From Saururus chinensis (Eukaryota; Streptophyta; Magnoliopsida; Piperales; Saururaceae): 64,000 bases of DNA. The DNA is taken from assembly GCA_035235625.1 (NCBI GenBank), contig CP141142.1, positions 31,568,995 through 31,632,994 on the forward strand, in the 5' to 3' direction. Positions 48,481 through 60,515 of the stretch are shown here, one piece after another (within the stretch, counting starts at the first letter, position 1; each line of letters starts with the position of its first letter). Position numbers and translations under genes: made by a program. Under the pieces are notes generated by a model. That model saw nothing but the letters and a program-made list of their open reading frames with translations, did not search any database and was not told the origin of the DNA.

Positions 48481-49770
48481 CAAACATGCATAAAAAAAAA
48501 AGAAAAAAGAAGAGAACATACAATAAAAAGACAAGAAATGACAAAGGAGGAATATATTATTAAAATTGATATGTTGGTGGCTTCATTCAAAGCACAAGGG
48601 AAGTTTCCAAAGCTACGAATGATCAACTATGTTTTGTCCAGGCCACAAGGGGGCTATATGATATGCCTGCGGCCAAACCTAATATGGTGGTAGGGCCCCA
48701 GCTTTTGGTTAATTGATTAAGGATTCTAGCCATAGTCTGGCTAGAGGTGGTGTCATAATTGTTGGAAGAGGTAAAGCAGAGCCAACAGCAGAATGGGGCG
48801 GAGCTTATCAGTGGCATCGTTAATGGAAGAGGAGGAGGGAGGAAGGGACAAAGTCAATGGTGAAGTGGGGGCGGAGCTCATTGACAGGATCGACAATGGG
48901 GGAAGATAGGATAGGGAATGTGGAGCTGGTTGTAGAGCTTGTAGACCGACAATGGAGGAGAAGGGGGAAGGGTAGTGTTACTTAAGAAAGATGAAATAGA
49001 TTAACCAAACCAACCCTAATCCTAAAATTGTAAACACATACCTGAAATTCACTAAAAAGGTAAAGACATTTTAGACATAAAATGACCAAAATCCTAGTGA
49101 TTAATTTGTAATGTTTAAATTAATTGACATAGACTACATAATATGTAAATCACACTAAAAATAAATACTAGAGAAAAGTTAAAGGAAACATTTTATATAT
49201 AATACGGAGGGGAAACTTCAGAGTTATGATTATATTAACATATTACCCATCTCATGAGATACTTGAATTGAACTCACATATGGGTCGTATCATTCAATCC
49301 TTATATTGTATGCCTAGTGCACGCGTACGGTATACAGATATCAAAACAGTTCCTGCCTGTGCTAGAGCTAGGTCGTGCAATCATACAATTTGGAATCTAA
49401 CCCTTATTCTAATTTGAATGATAAAAAAATCCAACTGAAGTACCAAAGATAAGCTTGGCATGATCAAAAGTTTAATGGGCGTGTTAAAAAATAACTAAAG
49501 ACAGATTAAATGAGATCCGACATGAAACTAAGGTCTAAGCAATATTAAAATAAGACCCATTTCTAGGGGAAAGGAAGATTGAAAACTCTAATTGAACTAC
49601 ACAAGTCTTGCTGCATTAAATGCAATCACATGTTCCTAATCACCTCCCTCCTCTCTTCCAAGAAAGACAGCACTCCCTTCCTGGTTGTCATGGCTGTATT
49701 TCCTTGAAAAGGCACTTGTATAAGAAAAATGGGTAGACTGGAAGAGTGATGAAGTCTTTCCATCTCATGA
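48481..49770. other. Intergenic DNA without recognised genes
   Basis: An A-rich stretch at 48490-48560 is followed by G/A-rich DNA at 48750-48980 and AT-rich DNA beyond. No frame here has a recognisable domain. Confidence 0.4.
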
Positions 49771-49774
49771 TTTG

Positions 49775-50785
49775 GGACTCAAAGCGCGTGGTTCCAGCCT
49801 CAAGCACAAGAGGCTGAATAAACAAGGGCGAGAAACAGACATCTTGCTCTAGCCTTGAAGAAACAACATGGGGAGCTCCAAGGAGCATTCAATGCTGGCC
49901 TGTGGCGGAAGAATCTTCTAGCTTTGAAAGTGCATGGATTGAAGAAACTTCTGTTGTTGCCATGCAACTAGGGGTATCTGTGTTGTCTCTCTATTGATAA
50001 GAAATTTAGTGGGATTATTTAACATGACGCTCCAGTGATCTCGAAGTTCAATGAAGCAGGATTGCTTCAAATTGAATGAAGCTGTGTACATTTAACTGCT
50101 TTCAAGATAATGATCAATATTGCAGTTGGGTAGTCTGAGGGTGTATACATCAGTGGAGTTCATATAAAATTGATGCAGATGCTTTTAATTGAAGTTCAAG
50201 GAAAACAGAAAAATGAGAGTCCGCACATGGCTACATCGAAGAACTTCAGAAAATGAAGGTTTCTTCCAGAGTAGAGCTGCAAAGGAAGTAAAAGAAAAAA
50301 GGCTAAAAGAATATGTTGTGTTAGATAGCACATTTTCTTCTATGATACTCCCTATTAAGGCAAGCTCTCTGCTTCTAATTCTTCTTAACAAGAGACTTTT
50401 TTATAACAAAATTCTACATGATTTTGTCAATAACATTGTTCGTGCTTTGACTTATTGCAATACATAATGTGTAGGAGAATCAATACATAAACAAAATACT
50501 GCAGATGACAAGGAACCTTACATGGAGTTTTCGATCTAGGAGAAAGAGTCTCCCATTACGATATTATCGTAAGCACAAGGCATGATTGTACGAACGAGGG
50601 AGAGAAACAAACATCTTTCTCTTGCTTGGAAGGCAAAAACATGGGGAACTACAAAGTTCATTTAATGCAGGCTTGTGGGCCAAAGATTCTCATTGTTTTG
50701 ATGTCAACATGGGTTGAAGAAACCTCCTAATCATAATCCACATCCTACAAATAGGCTGCTTGTGTTGTCTCTGAGAGTCGGTCTG
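49775..50785. repeat. Two dispersed direct copies of a 210-bp segment
   Basis: Segments at about 49785-50000 and 50575-50780 align throughout: GAGAAAC, ACATGGGGA, TTAATGC/TCAATGC, GGCTTGTGG/GGCCTGTGG, TTGAAGAAAC and TTGTGTTGTCTCT/CTGTGTTGTCTCT. The spacing is about 785 bp. The DNA between them carries no recognisable domain. The pair could be the ends of an old unidentified element or a segmental duplication. Confidence 0.65.
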
Positions 50786-50789
50786 GTAG

Positions 50790-51836
50790 GGCTGGGCTTC
50801 CGTTGAGTGCAGGACTCGCCAGTGTTTCAAAACCCAGATCTGACGGGCTGGTCCAATTAGACCCATTTAACTTACTGGTCTGTGAAGAATTTGGGACAGC
50901 TGAGCCAACTGGTTGGACCACTAACCCTCCTGCTCTGGTCGACAGCAAGAGAGAGAGGAGATGGCGCTTCTGTTTGGAAATAATATAGAAAAAACTGACG
51001 TTCGCTCTGATGAGCAGATTTTTCCGGAAGGTACGATAATTCTTTGAATTATCCGTAAAATTCAAATAGTTTATATCTTTTGGATAAATTTACTCTTTCT
51101 ATTCTTTCATTCTTTCTTACTTTTTTCCATCATTTTTTTCCTTCTTATCTTTTTCTTCCTTTGTCCATATTATTGCTACGAGTCTTCTACCGAGCACTCT
51201 ATCATTATCATCACCAGCACTAACACCACCTCTGCCTCCTCCTCCGCCTTTTTCTCTATCTAAGGCAGCTCCAGTGCCTCTTCTATTGTGCCCTCTTTCC
51301 TTTATCATAAGCCACTCATCACCACTTATGCCGCCCTCTTATCCTCGTCAAGCACCTCCTTCCTAACGATGACCCTACCGTCACTGTCGCTACTAAAGAC
51401 TTTGTCAACATCAGCCTCCTACCTCTGCTACACCAACTTCTAGCCCGACTTCAACTAGGTTTGGAGCTTCGATGCCCCTGAGATCATCGTTCCCGCCAAC
51501 CACCTTATTAGCCGGTTTGGTTCATCCATATGGAAAGCGGCCGCATCTCTATTTGGGAACTATCTTCTAATTGTGCAAGGTCCCCTCAATTTGTTGGCCT
51601 TTCTATCAAGTTAAACACCGACTTAAGCCGTTGTGGGAAGGGGGACAACAACCAACAACACTGAAAAATATTATTAAAAATAAAAATAGTATATATTTAC
51701 TCTCATTGTATATAATAAAGAGATTAAATATTTACTCATTTTGTAATATACAAAAAACATTAAATATTTACTTTATGTTAAACACTCTTTTTCTAAGTTA
51801 ATTGGAGAGTGCAATAATAAATTTCTAACCAACTAC
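50790..51836. other. Intergenic DNA, partly low complexity
   Basis: 50800-50960 contains TTTCAAAACCCAGATCTGAC and TGGTTGGACC, a pattern common in plant dispersed repeats. 51100-51300 is T/C-rich. No gene was recognised, and the short proline- or glycine-rich frames are compositional. Confidence 0.4.
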
Positions 51837-52596
51837 CACTACAATAAAATGTACTATTAGTGACCCTTTTATTAGCGACGTAATAATAAATATTACTAAA
51901 AACTAATAATAGCGACATATAAAAAAGCGTTGCAAAAAAATTTACTATTAGCGACGTTTAATATTAAGCGTCACTAAAAGTCATATATTAGCGACGCTTA
52001 ATATTAAGTGTCGCTAACAATGAATTTGTATAAAATTGTGCGTCGCTAATACAAAGCATATTAGCGACACTTTATATTATGTGTCGCTAATAGTTATGTT
52101 ATTAAGTTTTTTTAAAAAAAAATCAAACCTATTAGCAACGCTTTTTCTTAAGCGTCGCTAATAGATTTAACAATAGCGACGCATGTCAGAAAGCATCGCT
52201 AATAATTTTGAATTTAAAATAAGAAATTTAAAAGTTAGAACTAATAGTGACGCTTTTAACCATGTGTCGCTAAATAATAAAGAATTATTTTAAAATTTTA
52301 AAAACATTTAAAATAATTTTTTAAAATATAATATATTTTCTTATATATTGACTATTTGTATAAATAATAAATAAATATTAAATTTTTAATAAAAGGCAAT
52401 GTCAATAATAGATTAAAATTTTTAAAATATATTTTATTTTATTTTTAAAATTTTTTATTAATTTTAAGATATAATTTATAATAAAAAAGAGAGAAAGGAA
52501 TGAGGGAAAGAGAGGAAGAGAGAGAGCTAGGGAGAAGGAGAGAGATGATAGGGAAGAAAGAGAGAGGAGAGGGAAGAGAGAGAGAGGAGAGGCGGG
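51837..52596. mobile_element. One end of a second CACTA element of the same family
   Basis: CACTACAATAAAA (51837-51849) is followed by ten or so AGCGAC/GTCGCT palindromic repeats to about 52270. An AT-rich block (52280-52480) and a purine-rich G/A tract (52488-52596) come next. This is the mirror order of the right end at 19381-20309. No matching opposite terminus was found downstream, so the element is truncated or its other end has decayed. Confidence 0.85.
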
Positions 52597-52639
52597 ATAT
52601 TATATATTTTTTAAGTATACTCCTTTTCGTGGCAGACTT

Positions 52640-53180
52640 GAGCTTTCATGGCTTCGCTCCTCATTTTCTCTTGCACTTTTCAATTTTATGTCATCATCAG
52701 AATATATTCCGTGTTCCAGGATGGCAACCCGAAATCCTTCCACCATGCTTGATCATTATCATTTGATTTGCGCTCTAAGAAGAAGAAAACAAATTTCTCC
52801 AGCTGAAATGAGATGACAATAGTCAATCAGCTTGTAAGCCCCAATTTATGTGGTTAACTGTAAAACTGATTTCTTAATTGAGAGTTTTCATTTCGCTTCA
52901 TATGAGTTATGATACACATTTAGATGACACCACATGTCATGGTTATGTTCTGATTTTTATGCATTTTATGAGGCCCTAGACCGAATTTTCACTATGAACA
53001 TTATACTTTGATGTGAAATGTATGAAACTGAGATGTATTTTGGGACCAAAGTTAAAGAAATGGTATGGACCATGTGATCTACCGCCAAAAGATGGAGGTC
53101 CAAAAGCAGAAGATGATGATGGTATTAAGAATGCAATGTTCAAGGCAAGGGAGACTGACGGTGGGATTATTGGGAAATAA
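52640..53180 (+). pseudogene. Possible host gene fragment (two exon-like pieces) beside the CACTA end
   Basis: Just after the purine tract, an ATG frame at 52688-52816 encodes an S/R-rich, low-acid peptide (MSSSEYIPCSRMATRNPST...), like a plastid transit peptide. A second frame at 53022-53180 reads GPKLKKWYGPCDLPPKDGG followed by an acidic stretch, which looks like real protein sequence. It vaguely recalls N-terminal parts of plant chloroplast Rossmann-fold proteins. The two could be exons with an AT-rich intron between them, but no downstream exons exist. CACTA elements are known to carry host gene fragments, and the position fits that. Both the identity and the exon reading are inference. 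Confidence 0.3.
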
Positions 53181-53712
53181 AATAGAAATAGATAAACAAT
53201 AATGAAGGGGTATTTTTGTCTTGATAAAAACTTAAGAGTTAATGTCAAATTAATGACTTTTCTTGTAGTTAGTGCCCAAAACCCCCATTAAGGCTCAGTT
53301 GGCAAATTAGAATCGAACATAATTTGTTGCAACAAATTCTAGCATTTTTATCCATTGGGCAGGGAAATTGGCCATCCCCTATGGGCATAGGCAGAAGTTT
53401 TTATGAAGGGTTTTATAATGTAAGGACAATTTAGAGGCTTCATAATGTTGAATCTAGATATAGGTTCCGCTCATATTGGTTCAAACATGTAAATCCGGCC
53501 AAACCGGTATAATTTCTTCACATGTATCTGCTATAGCATTTAATTACTACATATTATGAACAATAAAAGTGTGGATCATGTTCACTAGGGTCTAGGAATG
53601 TGGGAGTGAACCCACAACCTTTTACTAGCTAGTTGATGTATATGTATTGTGGGCCCAAGCCACATGCACACACTCACGTATATTTATAAACTACATATAT
53701 GTTAGATGTGTA
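53181..53712. other. Intergenic DNA up to the hAT element
   Basis: No domain-bearing frame. Contains TTTTCTTGTAGTTAGTG at 53256-53272, which resembles but does not match a CACTA terminus. Confidence 0.4.
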
Positions 53713-54149
53713 TAGGGGTGGAAGCAAGCTAGGCTCGGGCCCGCTTTTAGCCTACTCAAGGAACAGGTTGTGCCAACCCGGCCTATTGCGCTAGGGGGAG
53801 GCTCAGCACAAGCCACGGGTCCCTTGCGGGCTGGCCTATCAGACCTACCCCTAAATAAAAATTAAATAATTAAAAAAGAAAAAAATCGGTAAAAAATTTA
53901 TTTTATTTTTGTAATTTATAAAGTGAATGCTAGAATTGCATTACTATAGAATGAGTACATCTCAACTAGGTTGACACTCACCTATCTATCATTTAAAATT
54001 ATAATCTCAAATAAATAAATACATTGTGGATTAATTAATTGTCAAGTCTTTGAAATCTTCTCTTATTTCCTCTTCTAACCTGGAAGCTTGTGTCATTTGT
54101 CCAACATTCAATTAATCTTTTAAGCATATGCATACCTCCACTACATCTG

Positions 54150-54446
54150 GAGTTAGTCGACTCCGCCTATCATCCAACAGCATGCCTCCTGCAATAAAAG
54201 CATATTCTAATGCTAATGTGGACATCGGGGGGTGTTAGTAAATTATGAGTTAAGGCAAACAATACAAAATAGTTCTTTCCACATGTCTGTCATCAACCTA
54301 AAACATTAAAATTTCTACTTTCTATCTTAGTAATAGAAGAACCAAAATCATTTTGTAAATATATAGCTAATTAATTATTATTAGAAGTATATTTTTCATT
54401 TAATTTGAGGTAACATCCAAGTATTGATTTTCTTAAACTGAAAGGA

Positions 54447-54485
<39 letters not shown>

Positions 54486-55922
54486 AAGAAGAAGAAGAAG
54501 AAGTTGGTTCATTTCATCTTGATCCATATGTTATTACATATAAATTAAATAAAGTACATAAAGTACTTTCTACCGTACTATACATATATTAATTATTATC
54601 AACATAGGGACTCATGTTTAAATGTATACCATCTATTAATATTTGTACACCTTCTAGTTTAACCCTATGATCTATTACAACCTTTAAACAATAAATTAAA
54701 GGAATAAGAGACCAACATTTATTAATTTTGTTCTATTTCTTCTATAAGAGGTAAAAAAGTTTCAATACTTCTATAGTTTGCAAATGCAAAAGTTATTTCA
54801 TATATATGTCCTAGAATTACAAAAGAAGTAGAATAATAAACTCCAGATAATTCTTTAGTTGCATTATAAATAATATATAGAAAATTCACTAAACAAATAG
54901 GACTTTGAAAATGACCATAATTAAGTCCAAGATCATGCATTTTTTCATTAGCCCAACAAATTATCACATCTTCTAATCCCACACATTATTTCAACATTAA
55001 ATAAGTGTTATTCCACCTATGACAAACATCTAATTGAAGCCTCTTATATTTATTTTTATGCAATCCACACAATCCTTTAATTCTTTCATTCTAGACGGTG
55101 AAGAAGTAATATATAACAAAGTATCTTGAATAAACAAACTAATTGTGTGACACACACCTAATATGATATGTAAGAGACTACTGCATTAATATGATCACAA
55201 TGTGATTTTAGAAGTTCTACTACGAATTATTATTAGAAGCATTACCTAAAGTTATTGACATACTTTTATCTTTAATAGAAAATTTATTTAAAACATAAAT
55301 CCAAGATCTTTCAATAATCGAGGTAGTATGAGGATATATTCTATCATGTTTAAATGAATTACTCTTATTTAATTTCCATTCTTCATCTATAAAGTGAGTT
55401 TTAACACAAGCATATCCTACATCTTGGTTACTAGTCCAAATATAGGAAGTTCAAGATATCTTACCTAGAATTGCATGTAGAGTACTCATAAGTTATACCT
55501 TATACTCCTTGAATAGTTTGAAATTATTTTTCCTTAGAGTGGTGCACAGATTTTGTTGATTGCCGGGTTGAGAGCTTGCTTCACATACTTCTTGAAAAGT
55601 TCATCATTGGTAAAAGAGAAGGGTTTGGTGTGCACAACATACTACATAAACTCCCTCTGATCTAAATTTTGGTTGAAAGTGAAAGTGCTAAGAGAGATGA
55701 AGGAGGAGATCATGGCACTTAGCTAGGCTTGTTTGGTGTCCTTCGGCCCATGCTTTGTGGAGCATGCTTTAACATGTTGGGTAAGATCGTCAAAGGCATT
55801 GGTGGAAGTCCTTCATAATTGATTTCGTCAACTGAATCAGGAATACCACCTTTGAGAAATTCAAAGAAGGCTTCATTTTCATTGACGTGAGAGGAGGAAG
55901 AGGCGTTGTAGTGGGATGTCAT
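54150..55922 (-). pseudogene. hAT transposase pseudogene
   Basis: A start at 55920-55922 gives MTSHYNASSSSHVNENEAFF. A BED-finger tail-like stretch near 55750-55790 follows. At 55227-55450 a frame reads TSYIWTSNQDVGYACVKTHF and FIDEEWKLNKSN and ends ITLGNASNNN. Further on are CHRWNNTYLMLK near 55010-55030, ATKELSGVYYSTS at 54820-54870, and a C-terminal dimerisation block (LEYAFIAGGMLLDDRRSRL) near 54155-54215. In working hAT transposases the first two catalytic aspartates lie in TTDTWTS and VDNAS. Here they read LTSYIWTS and LGNAS, so both are lost. Several frame changes and stops (including the stop after NASNNNS) break the gene, which would otherwise encode roughly 600 residues. Confidence 0.85.
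54447..54503. repeat. (AGT)n(AGA)n compound microsatellite
   Basis: About 13 AGT units run directly into about six AGA units. It lies within the hAT element, upstream of the dimerisation block in the sense of the window. Expansion here may have helped to break the transposase. Confidence 0.95.
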
Positions 55923-56607
55923 TTTCTCTAAAAAGAAAAGGAATAGCAAATTAAGAGGAGAATTATGAGGCAAATTAAAGTGAAATTTTAAATTATTTAG
56001 CACAAACTTTAAATTATAAAATAAAAATTACTTACTTTATGCTTGAGACTTGAGTCATTAGACTTGAGATTGAGACTTGTCTTCAAGATCCTTAATCTTT
56101 AAGTTTAGTTAAGCATAAAAATTAGTGAGATTAAAAGCTTGAGAGTATGGAGGAGAGAGTTGGAGAGTAAGTGAAAGGGTAAAGAGAAGCTTAAACCTTC
56201 CCCTTATTTATAGATTTTTAAATGTTAAAATTACCACTTCTACCTTAAAAATGACTAATTTTTTAATGTTAAAGAGGGCTAAAATTGTCTTTTTGAGGGA
56301 GAGAGCGGCAATTTTGTAAATATCCCTCCCCCTCATGTTTAAAAATTAAAAAAAAACAAAAACAGTGTTGTCCTAGTCATTGGGCTAGTGCCCAACAGCT
56401 ACTACAGCGCCCAATGCCACTTTGCCTAGGGAAGGGCCAAGAGAGTTGGCCGCGAGCGAGTTCGCCCCCCATGCGGGCCTATGGGCTGACCCGCAACCCG
56501 CCCCAACTAGGAATGCTAGCCTAGGGCTTGGTTGCTCAAGCCTGACATGGCCCAGTATCCCAGGCGTGCCACGGGTCGCAGGCTAGCCCTGCCCAATTCC
56601 ATCTCTA

Positions 56608-57830
56608 GATATGCATACATACATAAACTTTGTGGACCCTAGATGTGTGAACAATGCACGCAAGTTCCGCATGAACATTCTAGGGGTTGGCTCCCTATGG
56701 GTGAGGCCGTGAGGGGCCTCCATGGGCTCATAGCCTTGAGCTCATACTCATGATAAGATATCACTACATAAGCTCATCTAGGAGAGTTCAAGTGGGCTTA
56801 GAAGTCATAGCCCATGTAGAAAAGGGAGTTCAACCTATAAACAACTTAAAAGCCTTAACCCTCACACAATGCACCTCTCCTCTCTCCGCCACGTCTTGGA
56901 CCAAGAGCCCCCCCTTTCTCTCTCCTTGCTGGTTGTGGCTCCCCCTTTGGGTAAAATTGTCACCCTCCTCCTCCTCTCTCCTAGATCTCTTGTGTGCCAA
57001 ATGAGAGGGTTGAGCCTCCCTCTCTCGCCTTGGGAATCACATTGTCAGCCCCTTGGGCTGCATGCAGCTTAGAGCAGCAACTAGGGCATGCTACATAGAA
57101 GATTTTGTAGAATGATCTCTCAATTTCACGCACAAGGGCAAGTGTTGATGTTATTCATATTGTTTATATTAATCTATAATAAAAAAATGTGTGTTTTGAT
57201 ACTAGTGATGCAAAGGTAACATCCTACGGGTGAAGCCCCTAAAGGTTAGTGTGTATTAGCTGATTTTGATATATGATTGAGTTATTCTTTATGATTATTT
57301 GTCATATGCATATTTTATGTGATCTACGTGCTTGAAAGAGGGAAAAACCACTCCTTGTCACCTCCACCGAACAGGCTACACCACCAAGCTTTCGCAAACG
57401 CCACCCAAAACAAATACCATCTTCTTTATCAAACTCAACTTTTCTCAAATCACGCATAAATGGCCCACTATTGAGGGACTATAGTCTAGCTAGTTGCTAG
57501 CCTAACCAATTCACAATTTGACCTAGCCTAACCTAGTTGGGGTTGGCTAGCTACAGCCTAGTTGACCAAGGGCCGGGACCTCTGATCGAAGATCAAATAT
57601 GTCCATTGTAGCCATATTTGGGTCACAACTTAAAGTGGTGCCCTTCTTACCACCATGGGGGGATCTTGTCTGTGAGCTAGGAGCATAGTAGAATGGGGTA
57701 AGGGTAGGGAGGAGAAGAGGGGGAGGCGGTGGCAACTTCGAGGTAATGGTAGAGATGGTGAGAGGAAAGAAGTGGGGAGGACAATTATGCTACTAAAAAA
57801 AGGATGGCAAAGTTTGTGAGTTTAATACCC
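56608..57830. other. Intergenic DNA without recognised genes
   Basis: 56860-57080 is C/T-rich, and 57460-57560 repeats CTAGCTAG/TAGCCTAACC-type motifs. The frames at 56750-57004 and 57547-57735 are low-complexity S/L/P strings. Nothing here is supported as a gene. Confidence 0.4.
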
Positions 57831-57839
57831 TTCTCCCTT

Positions 57840-59110
57840 GAGGTTCATTACAGTGCCTCTAACCTAAAACTAAATTATAAGAACTATAAGATGTGAATCC
57901 TACTATGTGCAAGAATTTGAATCTACTGCCAAAATAAACAATCAACCAGCCACATAAAAAATATGGTGGCAATTTTTTTAACATGGTAACCCAACTTAGA
58001 AAAAATTCATGCGACATGTCCCTTATTTTATTAATCAATGAACCAAAAGTTTAAGATCTACAAAGACTCAGTGGTTACCAACCTTACAAACTATAATTCC
58101 ATCTCTAGATGTGTACCAAAGTCATTCTTAGTAATCTCAAGTCTTCTCCTTCCTTATCACAAGACTCTTATTTTTTAAAGCTTTAATCAAGGTGTGTTAT
58201 TAATTGCTCCCTCTTTAACTTGCGTGTGATGTGATGTATAGTATCCCACAACTCTCAATTCAGTTCATAAACAACTTATGAATCAAATCAACTCACCTCT
58301 CTTTTAATATCTCTCATGAAATCAAAAGGTGTGTGAAAGATTTGAGTAGAGAAGCTCTCAATTTTCATCACAAATAATTTCCCTCTACATCTTCAATTCT
58401 TTTTTAGAATTCTATTCATCTCTCAATTTTAGCATGCCTTAGGCATTATATAGCGCTTTAAGTCAATTTATATATTTATATTTTAATAGGAAACAAAATG
58501 TTCTCCAAATGACTAAAATTAGGTAAAACTACACCAACTAATGGATCGTTCTATAAGGAGATTGATCGTTCCTTGTATTGTTTGAAACGTAGTCTAGAAT
58601 AGATTGATCCATTCAACATGCGATTGATTATTCACTATTTTGGAATTGACATAACCTATCGCCAATCGATTTTTCTACTGCACAATTGATCATTTGATGT
58701 ATTGAAGAAAAATCTAGCTTTATTCAAGACTGATAGATCGCTAGCTCATTGCCGGTCAATAGTGTAATAACAATTTACAATTTTTGTCCAATTTTAATCC
58801 AATCTTTTGCTAACACTCTCATAAGATTAAAACATTTTTTCTTTCAAATCTCCAATTACTTTGCTAAGTCTTTCACCTTAAAATTTTAAAATATATCTGC
58901 TCCAATTTTTTAAGTCTTTCACTTCCAAATATAACTTGACTCATCAATAATTAAACAAGACTTCAAAATACTTGTTTAAACAGACATTGACTGGACATAA
59001 TTTTAATTAATATAATTAAGCCAACAATTATATTTGCCACGTATGTTCTAACAAAGTTTGTAATTTTGTTAGCTTTTTAAAGTTTATAAAGCCTTAATTT
59101 TCATATGGTG
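57840..59110 (-). mobile_element. Sirevirus-like LTR, minus orientation, with polypurine tract beyond it
   Basis: Begins with GGTTCATTACAGTGCCTC and keeps the same order of blocks as 46450-47690, including GATCGTTCTATAAGGAGATT near 58545 and ATATCTGCTCCAATTTTTTA near 58893. To its right, TTTCTCCCCCTTTAAGAG (59133-59150) read on the minus strand is a polypurine tract of the kind that precedes a copia 3' LTR. That makes this the 3' LTR of a largely lost element. Decayed. Confidence 0.6.
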
Positions 59111-59277
59111 GAAATGATTATTTTCTCCCCCTTTAAGAGAAAATTACACATATATTTAGAAAATAATTTATAAATAATTGGACTTACATTTTCATTTTCA
59201 CAACAATTATAAGAATTTTTAAAATTACACATACAAACAATCTAAATAACTTAAACCTAACCCATTTAATCTAAATT

Positions 59278-59347
59278 CCAAAACTACCCTCTTTTTTTTT
59301 GGGAATAGAAAACTACCCTCTTTTTTTGGGTATAGAAAACTACCCTC
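59278..59347. repeat. Three direct copies of a 24-30-bp unit
   Basis: AAACTACCCTCTTTTTTT followed by GGGWATAG is repeated twice, with a third partial copy (AAACTACCCTCTTC). It explains the repeated KKR-VVFY-like frame on the minus strand. Confidence 0.9.
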
Positions 59348-60320
59348 TTCATATACTCTTTTGCTCTTCCTTTTTCTTCCTCCCTTCTACCATCCCCACC
59401 TCCTCCACCATAGTGGTCGCCTTCGATGTCATCCATCGCAGTCATCATTGCAATTATCACAACCTTTGACATGCGCTTTGACTAGAGACATTGCCACTCT
59501 CGCCCCTTTATATGCCTCCTGATTGCTATTATATCTTTACTTCGACGGTTGGGAGGTTGTCCAACAACACTAAAGGCCATCCATGGCTAGTTCTGGATGG
59601 GACAGGCCCAACAATGTAAGAGCTAGAAATTTGCAATTTCCTTACTTCGGTTCTATTAGTTAGTTGGACCTATATTAATTTCAAAATCTAGTTTATAAGC
59701 TCATTTAACTTGAGTTCGAATCTTGTCCATTTCTGCAATTAATTCCAAAAGCAAGAGTTGATTGGCAATTTGGGAGTGACATGCACCCCACCTTGGATCA
59801 CCTCCCTCACTCTTTTGTTCATTCTCTCTCTTCCATCATCTTACTCTATCCTCTTTCTCTCTTTGGGCAACCTAGATTTTATTTGAATTGGAAATGTTAT
59901 TCATTATCTCCTTTATCTCTCTTGATTGGAAATTTTATTTGAATATTCCTATATACTCTACTTTATATGGGAATTTCTTCTTATCTACACCTATTTTTTT
60001 TCTAAATAATTAATTAACCCATGATTGATATCTCTTAAATTCTCAATCCTTATCCTTAAAATTTGACTCTATTCTCTTATTGAAATCACTTCATCATCAC
60101 TCCATAATCTTTCCTTATTTCTTCATCTAATTTTTTCATTGTGGATTGATTTATTCTTAATTTATCTCTGTCATTCATTTTGAAAGTTGTTTGGGTGTTG
60201 AATTTTTTAGAAATGGGAAGTGAAATTATTTAGAATTAATTCCAAAAATTCACCCTTGATTATGTGAATTACAGTAGGTAATGAAATTTTTTAAAATAAA
60301 TTCAAATGTCGTGTCAAACC
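59348..60320. other. Intergenic DNA without recognised genes
   Basis: T-rich, with CT-rich patches near 59800-59870. No domain-bearing frames or transposon ends. Confidence 0.4.
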
Positions 60321-60329
60321 CAATTTTAA

Positions 60330-60515
60330 AATTTTAAATTAATATAACTCTCTCTCTCTCTCTCTTTCAAACTCAGATATGCACGTTCTTGGTACTATTA
60401 CACTCCTAAATTCAATCTCTATCAAATAAGATCCCAAAAGGGTAGATAATTTTGAACTTTTAAAGTGGGCCCCACCTATATAGCACACTCTCAAGGCTCA
60501 AATCAATATGAAAGG
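60330..60515 (-). mobile_element. Fragment of the gypsy-type LTR family found at 21366 and 29983
   Basis: CACGTTCTTGGTACTATTAC, CCAAAAGGGTAGATAATTTT and GTGGGCCCCACCTATATAGC follow the same order and spacing as 22815-22920 in the solo LTR at 21366-23107 and as 26226-26320. A CT microsatellite sits at its left edge. Ends are not defined. Confidence 0.6.

Larger units (their letters stand above)
53713..56607 (-). mobile_element. hAT (Ac-like) DNA transposon, 2.9 kb, full length but inactive
   Basis: The ends are TAGGGGTGGAA (53713) and, read inwards from the right, TAGAGATGGAA (56607), matching at 9 of 11 bases and close to the Ac terminus type. Flanking 8-mers GATGTGTA and GATATGCA match at six of eight, with transitions only, as expected for a decayed 8-bp duplication. 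Subterminal DNA is GC-rich on both sides (53735-53850 and 56400-56590). A decayed transposase lies inside on the minus strand. Confidence 0.9.

Noticed and set aside
53256-53272. TTTTCTTGTAGTTAGTG as the missing right end of the CACTA at 51837
   Set aside because: It carries extra bases against the expected terminus, lacks the subterminal palindromes on its inner side, and the flanks TAC and CCC do not match.
59640-59740. Possible SINE or tRNA-like promoter (GTTCGAATC B-box-like motif)
   Set aside because: No convincing A box at the right distance, no poly-A tail and no target duplication.
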